Positions 1-12,369 of a stretch of 64,000 nucleotides of DNA are shown piece after piece (the stretch's first letter is position 1; each line of letters opens with the position of its first letter). Made by a program: the position numbers and the translations under genes. The DNA lies in the NCBI RefSeq assembly GCF_019320115.1, contig NC_089583.1:81175928-81239927 (forward strand), in the 5' to 3' direction. This stretch comes from Miscanthus floridulus (Eukaryota > Streptophyta > Magnoliopsida > Poales > Poaceae). Below the pieces are notes generated by a model. That model was given only the letters and a program-made list of their open reading frames with translations. It made no database searches and had not been told where the DNA came from.

Positions 1-121
1 TTTCATAGTGAGAATCTCCAAATAGCAAGGTTTGGGTAGATAATGGATTCTAGGAATCTCATTCTAGAATACTAGTGTTTGGATCTAATTCTCATTTTTT
101 TTAGGACATCCAAACAGGGCC
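1..121. mobile_element. Terminus of a Tourist-like MITE, cut by the window edge
   Basis: The segment ends with CCAAACAGGGCC followed by TAA. Read from the other strand this is a GGCCCTGTTTGG terminal motif next to a TTA target-site duplication, the pattern of grass PIF/Harbinger (Tourist) MITEs. Only one end is visible, so the family call is tentative. It lies in intron sequence of the minus-strand gene that starts at 1347. Confidence 0.4.
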
Positions 122-327
122 TAACAGCAGCATGACATTGTTGCCGAACTAAGAAAAGCAGACCAAAATGAACAATCCAAAGAAAATATGGCTACTTTGC
201 TATGCAGCCATCTCCAAGATAACATGATCTATGAGTAGTGAACAAATAGTAATACTCTAGCTGTTGACGGATAGTAATACTCTAGTTGTTTGAAGAGATG
301 CGATTACTGTACAGGGAAACTATCTAC

Positions 328-1347
328 CTTTGAGTGAACTGCTTGGGCAAGTTTTTCACCAATAGGAACTTCCAGATATACCTGTATGCAGAGTATGGTT
401 ATCAGCAACTGTAAAAATGTTAAAGAGTTGAACCCATGTGGCAGTAAAGCCAAGATGTTGGAACATCACAAAAAGTTACACAAAATAAATGTTCCATATG
501 CATTCCTGTGAAGTAAATGAAGCAAAACATTTTGTAGGGACATTGCTTTCCGTATATATTTCCATGATCTAAATGAAACATTTAATGTATAGGATAGGAT
601 ACTTGGGCCAGTCAGGTACTTTTTTTGTATTGAACTATTCAAACTGGATTCAGCTCTAGTACTTGACCTATTCAAATGTGTGTAGCATAAGACGAGACAA
701 TCCTTACTCAAGTTGTATAGCAATTGTTGTATAATGCAACGACGAAACAAACACTGGCACAGTGACTTCAGGTTCATACAATAGAATTTACCAAAACATC
801 ATAGGTTGTCGTGCAAGTTATGCCAATGTTCATATCATGATGCAGCTAGAAACTGGTGCTGATATCACATCCTGGTATTTGCACACACTAGAGTAGAGCT
901 TACTATCGTTGGGAATGGTGGGCTGATAAGAGTGCTAAACGCCTGCGGATCAGAGACATCGGCGTCATCCCACACAAGTGAGCCAATCTCCTTCTCATCC
1001 TCGAGCTGCTGACCCTGGATGTACAAGAAGTTTGGCTGCACCACCCGCTGCGCCTCTAGGAACTGCTCTGGTGTAGGATTGAACAGGGTGTGGACCTGCA
1101 TTCAGAAGCCCCCTCATTCAGCTGACAAACAAAGGAGGGAAAGTGCAATGAACGCAATCAAGCGAGGACACCAGCAACTGACCTCCAATCTCCCAGCCGA
1201 GCTGAGCTCCGGGAACGGGTACGACGGCCGCGGCCGCTTCGCCTCCAGCCTAGACCTCGCTGCTGGTGCGCACTTCTCAGCATACTTGCCACACAGCACC
1301 GCGAGGAGCACACAGTTGTTCCGCGAGAAGCTTTGGATTTGAGACAT
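328..1347 (-). CDS. Conserved plant protein of unknown function, first three coding exons (3' part outside window)
   Basis: Three exons join in phase 0. Exon 1 is 1183-1347 (55 codons, starting MSQIQSFSRNN), exon 2 is 904-1095 (64 codons) and exon 3 is 328-381 (18 codons). Each boundary has a usable site: donors GTCAGT, GTAAGC and GTAGAT, and acceptors TGCAG and TACAG. The resulting 137 residues are uninterrupted and include the low-complexity-free stretches QPNFLYIQGQQLEDE and EVPIGEKLAQAVHSK, which look like a real folded protein rather than chance ORFs. I associate this with a conserved uncharacterised plant family but cannot name it. No signal peptide or membrane segment is visible in this part. 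The next exon is not found down to base 1, so the gene continues to the left of the window. Exon 1 is GC-rich, as is usual in grasses. Confidence 0.72.
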
Positions 1348-1435
1348 GGCTGGCCGGCCGGAGCCTCCCCGACGGCGGCCAAGCAGGAGAAAAACCTCTC
1401 CTCCAAATCAACCCTGCTTCTTCATGGACCAAACC

Positions 1436-1520
1436 CTGCGACACAAAAACTGGATCAGGAATCCCCCAAAATCCAACCAAATCCGCAGCGAACCCCACGA
1501 ATCTGAGCGGGCGGCCTTAC
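1436..1520 (-). other. 5'UTR intron of the minus-strand gene
   Basis: On the minus strand an 85-base segment begins GTAAGG after GTCTTG and ends GTCGCAG, 88 bases upstream of the ATG at 1347. It is T-rich towards its 3' end, as plant introns are. It would splice a leader exon (from 1521 upward) to the exon carrying the start codon. This is inferred from splice-site sequence only. Confidence 0.55.
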
Positions 1521-2750
1521 CAAGACGCGATTTTGCGGCGTAATCGGCGGCGGCACGGCCTGAGTCCCACGGGAAGGAGGCGGATTCGGTGCGGGGAGAA
1601 GGGGGGGGGGAACGAAGGGTAAAGTGCGCGAGAACACACGGAGCCCTATAAGACGATTCGCGGAAATAGCTACTGCAACAACGCGAAAGCAAATCCCAGC
1701 GCGGAGGCAATAAAAAAGAGGAGCAGTGCTTGTGGTGGTGGCGAATCGGCCCACGCCCCCATCCCAATCCAGACAAACACACACAGCGCGATCCACGGAG
1801 AGAGAGAGCCGAAACAAATCTCTCTCCAAGAACCGGAACAAGAACTGAAGCGGGATTAACCGGCGACGAAGACCACGGGGATCAGGCGAGCGGGGCTCAT
1901 TACCCAGCGGCAACCAACCAACTGACAGCAATCCCGCATCACAGAGGCAGAAACTTTGGAACAGTCCCGGCTCGACCAGGGAGGCGTCAAGATTGGATTT
2001 TTGACGGGCGTGGGGAGGGCAGTCCGGAGATTCTCGCGGACTTTTCCTCCTCGGATTTTCGCCCTGCCTGCCTGCTCACACGCTCGCAATCACACGCATC
2101 GCCCAGCTTGATGAGTAGATTAGAGGAGTTGATGTGTGCCTGCTCTCTGCTGGTGCTGGTGCTGGTGCGTTGTTTTCCCCGCGCCTTTTCGTTTTCTCCT
2201 TTTCCTCCTCCGCTTCATTACTGCTGCACAAGCCAGGGGACGGCCGGAGGAAAAACGCGGATTAAAAGATTAGGAATTTCGGGAGCAGGATTGGTGAGAG
2301 GGCGAAATAATCTCTTTTTCTGGGAGAATTGTTTTTGCCGGGATCGGAATATCGGATGCTACGGCTGCTTTTGGTGTGCATGTGTGTTTGGTTGGTGCAG
2401 ATTGATTCGGTGTGGCCTGTGGTGTGGCGTAGGGTTGTGATCGGGGATTCGGCTTGGCGCTCGAGCGGTCGGGCCTGCAGGGTGGGTGTGCATCGGAACT
2501 CGGATGCGTGCAACGGGTATTGCAGCTCGCGGTCGCGGCGGCTTTGGCCTTTGGGTGGGGCAGCCTGTTTTCGTGGGTTCGTGGGAGCAAACGGCCCGTT
2601 TGATCCGTTTCGGCGTGTTCCTAATCGCAGCTGTGGAGCGACTGCCCAGCTCAGCTTTAGTCAGCGACGCAGCACAGCTAACGCGCCGTCAGCGTCACAG
2701 GATGGCCGTTGGTTTCTCTGGCTGGTGGGTCCTAGGATGCTATAGACGCC
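1521..2750 (-). promoter_or_regulatory. GC-rich leader and promoter region of the minus-strand gene
   Basis: This stretch is GC-rich with C/T-rich patches on the minus strand, typical of grass 5'UTR and core promoter sequence. No convincing TATA box was found, so the transcription start is not placed. Long ORFs here on both strands lack recognisable domains and are treated as chance products of high GC content. Confidence 0.4.
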
Positions 2751-3156
2751 GTCTGACATCTGCGTGACATAGAGGCATAGAGCCCATCGGCCCATGTGCT
2801 AGTTGGCCGTGGCCCCGTGGGGCTGTATGGCAGCTGGTGTATAAGTAGGAATAAACCCTGATCTGGAATATAAAAATAGATCGACTGCGATATTCAAGAT
2901 ATGCCACTAGATCCACGAACATCACCAACCATTTCCATGGACTCAACAAAAAATCAAGTACGTATGGCGAAGCACGAGAACAAGCAACGAATACTAGTAA
3001 AGGAATCTTGTATTGCGTAACAAATCCCATCATAATCACCACTAGAAAAAGACAAGAAACAACTAGATCTGAACAAAAACAACGATTTTGCCCTTCGAGG
3101 AGGAGCAACTGGAGAGATCCAGCACGTATCCTCGGTTTCGAATCGTAGCTTATCAC

Positions 3157-3270
3157 CTGCAAGCACCTAGGGAGGGCCGACGAGCTCCTTGACGGGAACC
3201 CTAACAACGGCGAGTGAGACGAGAGGGAGTGAGCGGCGGCGAGTGAACGAGTGGTTAATGATAGAGGTAA
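3157..3270 (-). other. Possible untranslated first exon with donor site
   Basis: On the minus strand a leader-like segment (TCTCGTCTCACTCGCCG, TTAGGGTTCCCG) runs into GCTTGCAG and then GTGATAAG, which resembles an untranslated first exon and its donor. It could be an alternative upstream first exon of the gene starting at 1347, or a captured promoter fragment. No coding sequence is attached within the window. The flanking sequence from 2751 to 3404 shows nothing else I can name. Confidence 0.25.
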
Positions 3271-3401
3271 CCCTAGCGAGTGGATGCGGAAGTCGGATTT
3301 TGTTCGATGTACTGCGTAGGCCAACGAGGACCCCCCATGGGCGATTGAGCCAAGCCAGCTCTGCAGAAACGAGCGCCCCGCTGTTTCCCAGGAAACCTTG
3401 C

Positions 3402-3404
<3 letters not shown>

Positions 3405-3434
<30 letters not shown>
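3405..3434. repeat. Poly-C tract, 30 bases
   Basis: Thirty consecutive C bases are followed by a further C-rich run (TCCCCTTCACCCCTCCCC). The opposite strand is a continuous G tract. Length in the assembly may be inexact. Confidence 0.9.
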
Positions 3435-3437
<3 letters not shown>

Positions 3438-3953
3438 CCTTCACCCCTCCCCGCATGGGGTTATGGAAGCCTGGCTAGAAGGGCCTTACAAGGAACCAAA
3501 TAGGCCCAAATTGTATTATGGAAGTCTGGTCGGAGAAACAAACACACCTGTAATCGAAAAAACATAACTATAGATTATTTATCCAAATTCTTTATTTGCA
3601 GTAACATGTTAATGGCAAATTATAAAGTGGTCACTTATATTAAAGAGTTAAGCTTTATATTATTTTTTTAGGATTTTTACATTTAACTCTTTCTAAAATG
3701 ATATTTTAACATTATTATTAAGTACCTAGATTTTTTTTCTTTCAAATAACTTTTTCAGTCGTGCTAAACCATTTAACTCTTTCAAATAACAGTTTAGCGT
3801 ATGTAGTGTTACTTTTAACTCCTATACGGTATCATGTTCCTTATATGTTTATTAGAATCATGTAGCATATGTAGTGTTGGTAGGTGAAAGTTGGTACTCG
3901 AGTGACAACCAGTTGGTTAATGCTTTCAATGAGTTGTGACCGAGCTAGAGTCC
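3435..3953. other. AT-rich intergenic sequence
   Basis: No gene is seen. Near 3478-3510 there is a short MITE-like end (AACCAAATAGGCCC). The remainder is AT-rich with homopolymeric T runs. It is the left flank of the LTR beginning at 3954. Confidence 0.5.
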
Positions 3954-4475
3954 TAAAAGTGTATTTACACCCGTCGTGGGTTTTGGTGGATTAATGACAA
4001 AATGTGTTGACAAGTGTTTGAGTAGGTTTAATTTAAATATAAATGACGTGTTTGTGGAATGATGATGAACCTCCGAACACCAAAGGGATTCAAAGTCATT
4101 TTCTTGCAGATGTCTCAATGCTCAAAGAGTGGCCAACTAATCATTTTTAGTTGCCCAAACATCCCTGCAAAAAAGACTAAGAAAAAAACGGTTTTTGCTT
4201 TTAAACAACCAAAACCAGATGCCCGGTCCTGACCGGATGCCCAGAAAAAAAAAACGAATTTTTATTTTCCTGGGCTGATAGCACTTCCTAGATATCCCAT
4301 TCTCCAGACCGGATGTCTGGGATTTATTCAAGAAATTATTTTTCTGAGTCTAACATCCTAGACAGGATATCCGGTTCTGCACAAACTTTTTGCTCTAGAT
4401 CTGGTTTTCCGGATGTCCGGGAATTGGCGTTTCAGCACTCCAACGATTATACCTAAGAGGGGTGGTATTTATAAT

Positions 4476-4500
4476 CCCCCCCCCCCTCTCTCTCTCTCTC
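4476..4500. repeat. C11 plus (TC)7 simple repeat at the Tekay insertion point
   Basis: A run of 11 C is followed by alternating TC up to the first base of the gypsy LTR. The last five bases, CTCTC, are repeated at 19877-19881, so the element inserted into this microsatellite. Confidence 0.85.
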
Positions 4501-6439
4501 TGAAACAACCCCAATTTCCACGAAGGGAAATCCACAGAGTTGAAGTGTAATAAGACTGTGGTAGATCATATTACCCAAATTTCAGTCGAATATCACATCC
4601 ATACAACGATAATATCATAGTACAAATAGTGCGGAATTACATAAATTATTACATCGCCGCATTGGCGGAATCAAAAGTAGCATTCATTCAGAACAGCTTG
4701 AAGATAGGATCGCCAAACTCGAGCGTAGGCACAAACCCCTCATCCGTCAAACTCCTCGGAGCTAAACTCCTTAGCAGAACCTGTGTGCCAAAATTTATCA
4801 GTACGATTTGTACTGGCCACTCCCAACCCTATGAGCGTTGCTTTGTGAAAATTGGATGCAAGTTGGATATAGTCAAGAGGAACCTATAAGGCTGGGGTTT
4901 CCTATGCATTCAGCATATCAAGTATATAATAGTATAGTCAAGTTTTAACACCATTCCCACCCACATTCCACTCCATTCCCTTTTCCGAGCCAGGTTTCGA
5001 TCCTGGGATCGATATACCACCGTCTCCACACCATCACCATACCATAACCATATCATCGCTCAGTCGACAGGCCAACTCCCTCTCGGCACTGTCTCAAGGC
5101 CCGTAGCCCCTGGCTACGACCGAACACTCACTTCCAGGGGGAGAAGAGAAGGATTCGTCTCACTATCTAGTTTAAGCGAAACCCAGAAAAGGTCCATAGC
5201 CGACAAGTCGGCACATGTATCGATCGATCAACCATACACTCTGCAGAGGTGTTACATAACCACAAGATCCGCCTTCCTCGCTGACCGTCGTCAACTGGGC
5301 TGATTTCGGCCGCTTGCTAGCCTAGGATAATGCCACTCTACCATTCAGCCCTGGTACACCCTAAGTCTAGTCTGGGGTGGCTGAAATTGTGAGTCATGAG
5401 CCGGGTCCACAAGGTCTCCATGAAGTCTCGGAAGGGTGTGGGGGAAATCCTCCGCGCTCCGTACCTCCTTACACTATCTGTTATCAACATAGTAGTAGTG
5501 GCAATATCCTACCAAGTAGTCCGGTCGTCCCGCACCATATAAGGCGAGTGATACGTAAGGCTTCCCGGTGAATCTGAGTACTAGTAAGTCCTTAGGGGTG
5601 ATCAAGCCAGAATGTCTTCATCAGGGTTTCCATATATCGTGCCACCATAGCACCTCCATCCCGGGCTCCTCCCATCATAGGTTCACACCCAGGACCACCT
5701 CATATACCATTTACCCACCACAGGTATCCATTCCAAGGGTGCCTAGGTAGCACCACATGGCATGACTTGCCCCAGGCTCGTCGTATACTCCAACTTGGTC
5801 GACACAACCATCACCCTCCACACACCCAAGTCACACACGCAGCACTCTTCCCGTAGTCCAGAATACACCATGCATTAATGTAGTATAAGCGTAGTAGAAG
5901 TACGAGCAATTAAATTATAGCAGTGGGCGTGTGTCTAACCTAATAGCAGGGTATGCAGGGGTAAGGTTGCGTTAAGGTAAAGGCCATCAAGAAAGCATAC
6001 TACCATGCAAGTCCTATCATAGTATGATTATAACAGTAAAGTAAAGCAATAGCAGTTCTACATTAGCTATGCGTAATAGGTGCTACGAGATTGGGTGGGA
6101 TGTGGCACCTTCAGTGTAGTCATCTCCGTACTCCTCACGGTACTCATGATCCTCGTCCGTCAGGTTCTCCTCCGAGTCTGCAACGTTTGCATTATAGTCG
6201 CGTTAGCGACGTCTATAGAGTAGCACAAAGAAGCAATAGAAATTCAAAAGAGCCAAATACACTCAAACATGGGTTCATTGCGTAAAGCTTGATTTTAGAT
6301 GAATTTTAGTCCTAGTTTCATATTTTTCTGAGGTCATATGAATTAGTTATGAATTTCCAAAGTTTAAATCTATTTCTGAAAATGGAAAAAGGCTGAATTA
6401 ATCCTGGAGTGACACGTGTCATGCTGTGGTTGGTCCACG

Positions 6440-6760
6440 TGGCTTGCTGGTGTCAGCATGACGTTGGTATCATGGTTCCGAGCTGACAGGTGGGGTCTAG
6501 CTGACGTTAGCATGACGTCAGCGTGACGTCATCAACGTCGTCCACACCGACAGGTGGGGCCAAAGGCTATTGGGTCACTGACAGGTGGGTCCGGTCAAAG
6601 TCAATGTTGGTCAACGTTGAGTCAACGGTCAACAGTCAGGGTCACTGACATGTGGGGCCTGGGCTGCTGACGTCAGCAGCTGATGTCAACGTGACGTCAG
6701 CATGACATCACCCTGGCTGCGAGGGCTCCTGACATGTGGGTCCCGTGTGACGTCAGCGCC
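6440..6760. promoter_or_regulatory. Cluster of TGACGTCA-type motifs in the LTR
   Basis: TGACGT/ACGTCA palindromes recur about every 10-40 bases, mixed with ACAGGTGGGGCC and GTCAACG repeats. TGACG is the core of plant TGA-bZIP binding sites. The cluster is repeated at 17330-17660. It lies downstream of the TATA-like box in the direction of element transcription, so a promoter role is not assured. Confidence 0.4.
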
Positions 6761-8075
6761 TATCGTGTGGGTCCAAAATGTCCGTGTCACTGACATGTGG
6801 GGCCAGGTCAACGGTCAACGTTGACCAATCAATGGTCAACACGGCCGGGTCTCATAAGGCCTTCGGGTTGGGCTGGATTTGGGCCGGGCCGGGCCGAACA
6901 CGTGGCAAGCTGTGGCGTTGCCATGTCATGTCCATGGGCTCTTACTGGGTCTCGTGTTCAGGCTGTGGGCGTGAGCGCAGCTCACGGTGGACCCATGTTC
7001 ACGGTCCATGGACCGCAAACTGGTCTACGATGGACCGAGTCCACCCTTCATCTCTTAGGAGCGGTCCATGTACACCGGGTGCACTCGCGGGTGACCGGCG
7101 AGGGGGGTGTTCCCCTGTTTTTCCTACGGCGGCGCTCTTGCCAACAGCGAGCTTTGCTGTGAGCCTCCTATGGCAGCGCTGGTGTCCGATTAGGGTGGGG
7201 AAAAGCTTCCTCTCACTGTGGCGACTACGTCGGTGGGGTCAAGGTGGCGGTCGAAGCTTTCCAAGGCACTAGCCACAGCGATCGGCGGCTCAAGCTCCAC
7301 CGGCGTGCGAGAATGGTGCAGGTGTTGTGGCATAGGCCGATCTGTGGTGCGCGTGGGTGACACAACGCACCAGCGGGCATGTTGGGCAGGTCGAGGGGTC
7401 CTCTAGGGCCTCTGGTGGCTTTGGCCACGGCAGCGCCCTTCCGAGCACGATGACGGCGTCGATGAGGTGGCTACGGTCATGGTGAAACGTCTCAGCGGGG
7501 CGTGTATGCTTCTACGTATGCGTGGGGACGCAGCGGGGACGTCCAGGCTCAAGGCGAGGCTACGGGTTCTCCTATGGCCGGGAGGGCTTCCCGGCGGCCA
7601 CGGTGGTCATGAAGACGATGGTGAGGTGCACGGGTGATCAAGGGGGCTCTCGTGGGGTGGTCACGGCAGGGTCGTGGGGTGTGCGTGGGTGCGTGTGTTC
7701 CTAGTGGCCAGAGACAAGGCGCTGGCCTACGCGCTCTCGGGGTGGAGCGCCATGGCCGACGGTGAGGTTCGGCGGTAGAGAGAGACCGGAAGGGGGGGCG
7801 CACCATGGGTGGCGTGGAAGAATGGATGGTGGTGCCGTGTCGATTCAAGGCCGTGTAGCTCCGGTAGCCGTGTAGTGCCGTGCCGAACCGCGTCGGTGAT
7901 GTAGACGACGGTGTCGCTCTCGGCTTCGGCGGTCTCGGTGAGCTTTTTCCCCTTCGCAGCGGCGTCAGCGTCTAGCCCCTTTCTCCCCCACTCTTCTCTC
8001 TTAGCTCAGGTGTGCTATGGTCGGCCACCACGGTGGCAGCGGGGCATTGGGAGAACCCTAGGGCTCTGGGCATGG

Positions 8076-8083
8076 CTTTATAG
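8076..8083 (-). promoter_or_regulatory. TATA-like box in the 3' LTR
   Basis: The minus strand reads CTATAAAGCC in a GC-rich context. The same box is at 18969-18976 in the other LTR. It is the best core-promoter candidate for the element. Confidence 0.4.
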
Positions 8084-8993
8084 CCGGAGCTCTAAGCTCC
8101 ATCTTCGGCGGATGGGCGGACGGTTGGTGATGCACCGTGGGCATCGAACGGCATTGCGGCGTGGGGTGGTTGGCGTGGAGGTCGCGTGGGCGATGCGCCA
8201 AGGGGGAGATAGGACCATGCCCTGGGCATGACCCCTGGCCCGCCCCTGCCACCGCTGTCGGCTCTTGGTCGCACGGCAGTTGAGCGCGGCGTGGAGAAGA
8301 AGAACAGGAGGGCTGACAGGTGGGGTCCGTTGGCAGCGACTGTGGTAAAGGGAAAGGGGTGTGCGGGTGAGCAGCGCGCGGCTAACACGTGGGGCCAAGT
8401 GGCAGCGACCGCAAGCGAGCTAAGGGCGCACGGGCGTCGCTGGGCCGCAAGCTGGGCTGTTGCGCACGAGTTGGGGCTGGCCGACTACTGCGCGCGCGTG
8501 GGCCAGCGGAGGGGAGAAGTGGAGGGCTGGGCCGGTAGTTGGTCGCGTGGGTTGGGCCGAGCCGCTGGCTGGGAGGCCTTCTTCTCCTTTTCTTTTTCTG
8601 TTTTTCATTTCTTTTCCATTGTTTGAATTCAAATTTGGTTTAGAATTTGAATTTAAAACTGAGGTAACTTGTTCATTGTAGTTTAGGGGATTTTGTTTAA
8701 TAATAACTTTATGGTTTATTACTTTAATGGAATTGTTAAGCATAACATAAAGCAAATGAAGATCCAACTCATAATTTGAGTTAACAATGCATGCAACCCT
8801 TTATTTGTTAGAAATTAAATAACATAATCAGCAAATGTCATGCTATGCTTATGTGATGACTTGGGTTGGGGTTATGCCTAATGCAGCCCTCAGGTTGGCT
8901 TTCTATACATGACACTCATCACTACATGGGAGTTTTTTTTAAGAAAAATTTTGTAGTTGGTATTTTTGGTGTATGGATTTTTGGGTTGTTACA

Positions 8994-9007
8994 GTCCTAC
9001 CCCCTTA
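8994..9007 (-). other. Polypurine tract of the Tekay-type element
   Basis: The minus strand reads TAAGGGGGTAGGAC directly before the LTR start TGTAACAACCC. A purine-rich tract against the 3' LTR is the plus-strand DNA primer in LTR retrotransposons. Confidence 0.75.
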
Positions 9008-9029
9008 ACAGAATCTTATCCTCGAGATT

Positions 9030-12000
9030 AAAGCATAACATACTCTTCGAAGAGGTAAGGATATCATAGCCGGAGGTCAGACTCTTTCTCCCATGTTGCT
9101 TCTCTCTCTGTGTGATTACTCCATTGGATCTTGCACATAGGAATAGTCTTGCTTCAGATCTCTTTGGTATCTCTACCCAGAATTCTGATAGGATTTTCTC
9201 TATACTCAAGTGTATCTTGAATGTCAAGTGTATCAGTCGGAACTACTTCATTGGGCACCCTCAAACACTTGCGTAGCTGTGAGACATGAAATACAGGATG
9301 TACACCCACCAATTCCTTAGGTAGCTCGAGTTTGTAGGCAAGCTTTCTAATCTTTTTGCGAATCTTGTATGGGCTAACAAATCTAGGGGCAAGCTTTCCT
9401 TTCACATGGAATCTGACAGTCCCACGTAGCGAGGATACCTTGAGATAGATGAAGTCCCCCATATTAAACTCAAGTTCTCTTCTCCTTTTGTCAGCATAGC
9501 TCTTGTATCGACTTTGAGCAATTCTCAAATTCTCTCTTACTTGAGCAACTCCTTCAGCATCTTGAATCTTAGCAGAGTCAAAGAACGATCTTTCTCCTGG
9601 TTGGGACCACATCAAAGGTGTCTTACAAGGTCTACCATATAGAGCTTCAAACGGCGACATCTTGATACTGGCTTGGTAGCTGTTATTGTAAGAAAATTCT
9701 GCATAGGGTAAAGCACCTCTCCCAATCAGAGCCATAATTCAGTACATTAGCGCGAAGCATGTCTTCTAAGATCTGATTTACTCATTAGTCTGTCCATCTG
9801 TCTGTGGATGATAAGCGGTACTGAAGTCAAGTTTGGTTTCGATGGACTTGTGTAGGGCTTCCCAAAATCAAGACACAAACTGAGGGCCACGATTAGATAC
9901 AATACTAAAGGGAGCTCCATACAGTCTGAGAATATGCTCAATATATAGATCTGCTAATTTCTCGGCATTGGTCTTGGTCTTAACTGGTACAAAGTGAGCA
10001 ATCTTGGTCAGACGATCAACAATCACCCAGATGGAATCATTGCCTTTCTGTGAACGGGGCAATCCAACTATAAAATCCATGGATATGCTCTCCCACTTCC
10101 ACTCAGGAACATCAAGAGGCTTTAGCAAACCTACAGGCCTTTGATGTTCAGCCTTGACTCTATTACAGGTGTCACATCGTGCCACATGTCCTGCAATGTC
10201 TGTCTTCATGCCTTTCCACCAAAAGTGCTTCTTCAAATCTTGATACATTTTTGAACCTCCAGGGTGGATACAGTACTTAGAATCATGAGCTTTTGACAGG
10301 ATTTCCTCTCATAGCACTGGGTCAGATGGAACATAGATTCTGTTCTTGAACCAGATGGTTCCTTGTTCATCTTCATGGTGGTTGGTCTTGTAGCCTAGTT
10401 TCATCAGACCACGAAGATATTCAATCTCCTCACAATTTTTCTGAGCTTAACAGATGCGATCTGTGAGATCATACTGTATGCAAAGCTCATTCAGCAAGCT
10501 ATGCGGTAGTATCTCAAGTTGGAAATCATCAATCTCTTCCTTGAGCTCAGGCGGTACGGATTCAGTGATCAAAGTGTGATAGTAGCACTTGCGACTGAGA
10601 GCATCTACGACTACATTAGCTTTTCCTGGATGATAGTGAATTTCCAGGTCATAGTCCTTGATCAACTCTAGCCAACGGCGTTGCCTCATATTCAAATCTT
10701 CTTGAGTGAAAAAGTACTTCAAGCTCTTGTGATCCATATAGATATCACACTTGTTGCCTATCAAGTAGTGTCTCTAGATCTTCAGGGCATGCACAACTGC
10801 TGCTAACTCAAGATCATGGATAGGGTAACGGTTCTCATGTTCTTTCAACTGTCGAGACGCATATGCTATCACTCTTCCATCTTGCATCAATACACAACCA
10901 AGTCCTTGACAGGATGCATCACAATAGACTATGAAATTTTTACCGATATTAGGCAATGCTAGCACAGGAGTTGTGGTAAGCTTCTGTTTCAATTCTTAGA
11001 AGCTTTGTTTGCACTCGAGCATCCATTCAAACTCCTTGGTTTTCTTCAGAAGATTGGTCATTGGACGGGCTATCTTAGAGAAGTTTTCGATGAATCGGCG
11101 ATAATATCCAGCAAATCCCAAGAAACTTCTGACTTCTATCACATTACGGGGTTGATCCCACTCTTTCACAGCTTCAATCTTGGCTGGGTCAATTGCGACA
11201 CCTTCAGCTGATAGTACATGGCCTAGGAAGACAACTTCCTGTAGCCAAAACTCACATTTGCTGAACTTTGCGTAGAGCTGATGTTGGGCTAATTTCTCGA
11301 GCATAGTTCTCATATGATGTTCATGTTCTTCAGCGGTGGGTGAATAGACAAGGATGTCATCAATGAATACCACCATGAACTTATCCAATTTATCCATGAA
11401 AACCTTATTCATCATGTTCATGAAGTATGCGGGAGCATTCGTGAGTTCAAAGGACACCACAGTGAACTCAAACTACCCATACCTAGTCACAAAAGCTGTC
11501 TTCGGGATATCACTTTCTCGAATCTTCATCTGATGATAGCCAGATCTGAGATCAATCTTGGAGAAATACTTGGCACCTCGAAGTTGATCAAGCAGATCAT
11601 CAATTCTTGGTAGGGGGTACTTGTTCTTGATGGTGACTGCGTTCAAGTTCCAGTAATCAATGCACATTCTCACTGAGCCATCCTTCTTCTTAACAAACAG
11701 AATAGGGGATCCCTAGGGTGAAGCACTAGGTCTGATATATCCCTTTGAGATGAGCTCATCAAGCTATTTCTTGAGCTCAGCCAGTTCATCAACTGACATG
11801 CAATAGGGTCTCTTGGCAATGGGTCCCGTTCCCGGCAACAGATCAATGATGAACTCTACATCATGGTCTGGTGGCATACTCGGTAATTCTTCAAGGAATA
11901 CATCGGGATAGTCTCTGACTACTGGCACATCATGAACTGTCTTCTCCTCTTTCTGTGATTCTGAACTGGCTTTAAGGGCACACAGGATAGAGGTGGACTT

Positions 12001-12369
12001 TCCAGACTGGGGTTCACATCTAATGACTTGGCCTGATGGGTGGGTCACTTGGACATATCTAGGTGAACATGATATGATACCTCGGTGAATGGTTAACCAA
12101 TCCATACCTAAGATGACATCTAGGTTAGTGAAAGGTAAAAGGGTTAGGTCAGCTTTAAAGACAAGACCCTCAATGGTAAGACTCACTCCCTTACAGATGT
12201 GGGTGCATTTTAGGTCTCCTAAAGGTGAGCTAGTGATGATAGGCTTTTCACGTGGGGTTACAGGCAGGTCATGCTCTTGTGCAAACTTGGATGATATGTA
12301 TGAACAAGTTGCTCCAGAGTCAAATAGAACTGATGTAGTATTGCCATTAACTAAAAACATACCGTACAC
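9030..12369 (-). pseudogene. Tekay pol: protease, RT, RNase H, integrase and chromodomain remnant
   Basis: Pol domains follow gag in the same reading frame. The protease has the active-site triad in LFDSGATCSYIS (about 12310). Reverse transcriptase lies at 10996-11673 with the catalytic FIDDILVYS. RNase H lies at 10447-10992, with [13 protein letters not shown] and MDHKSL. Integrase covers 9154-10248 with a Cys-type zinc finger (CDTCNRVKAEHQRP) and MDFIVGLP. A decayed chromodomain with QWSNH and EATWE is near 9040-9160. In-frame stops occur at 11764, 11713, 11473 and 10774 (TAG), 10996 and 10447 (TAA), and 10309 and 9868 (TGA). Frameshifts appear only near 9700-9790. It cannot make a full polyprotein. 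Where the ancestral residue is predictable from the family, the stops are explained by single C-to-T or G-to-A changes. Confidence 0.88.

Larger units (their letters stand above)
4501..8993 (-). repeat. 3' LTR of the Tekay-type element
   Basis: Plus-strand ends are TGAAACAACC and GGGTTGTTACA, giving TG...CA on the minus strand as well. A TATA-like CTATAAAG lies at 8076-8083 on the minus strand, about 0.9 kb into the LTR. The segment from 6440 to 6760 is packed with TGACGTCA-type motifs. The GC-rich block 6880-8600 contains several long ORFs on both strands without recognisable domains; they are repeated in the other LTR simply because the LTRs are duplicates. Confidence 0.92.

Noticed and set aside
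466..777. 103-codon minus-strand ORF
   Set aside because: It spans the intron between exons 2 and 3 of the left-hand gene and has no domain.
1730..2440. 236-codon plus-strand ORF
   Set aside because: It lies in the GC-rich upstream region of the minus-strand gene, has low-complexity Arg/Cys/Phe composition and no domain; overlapping ORFs exist on both strands.
2740..3456. 238-codon minus-strand ORF
   Set aside because: Its first part is translated from the poly-C tract and the rest has no recognisable domain or codon signal.
4629..4889. 86-codon ORF present nearly identically at 4629 and 15510
   Set aside because: The duplication only reflects the two LTRs of the same element; no known protein is encoded there.
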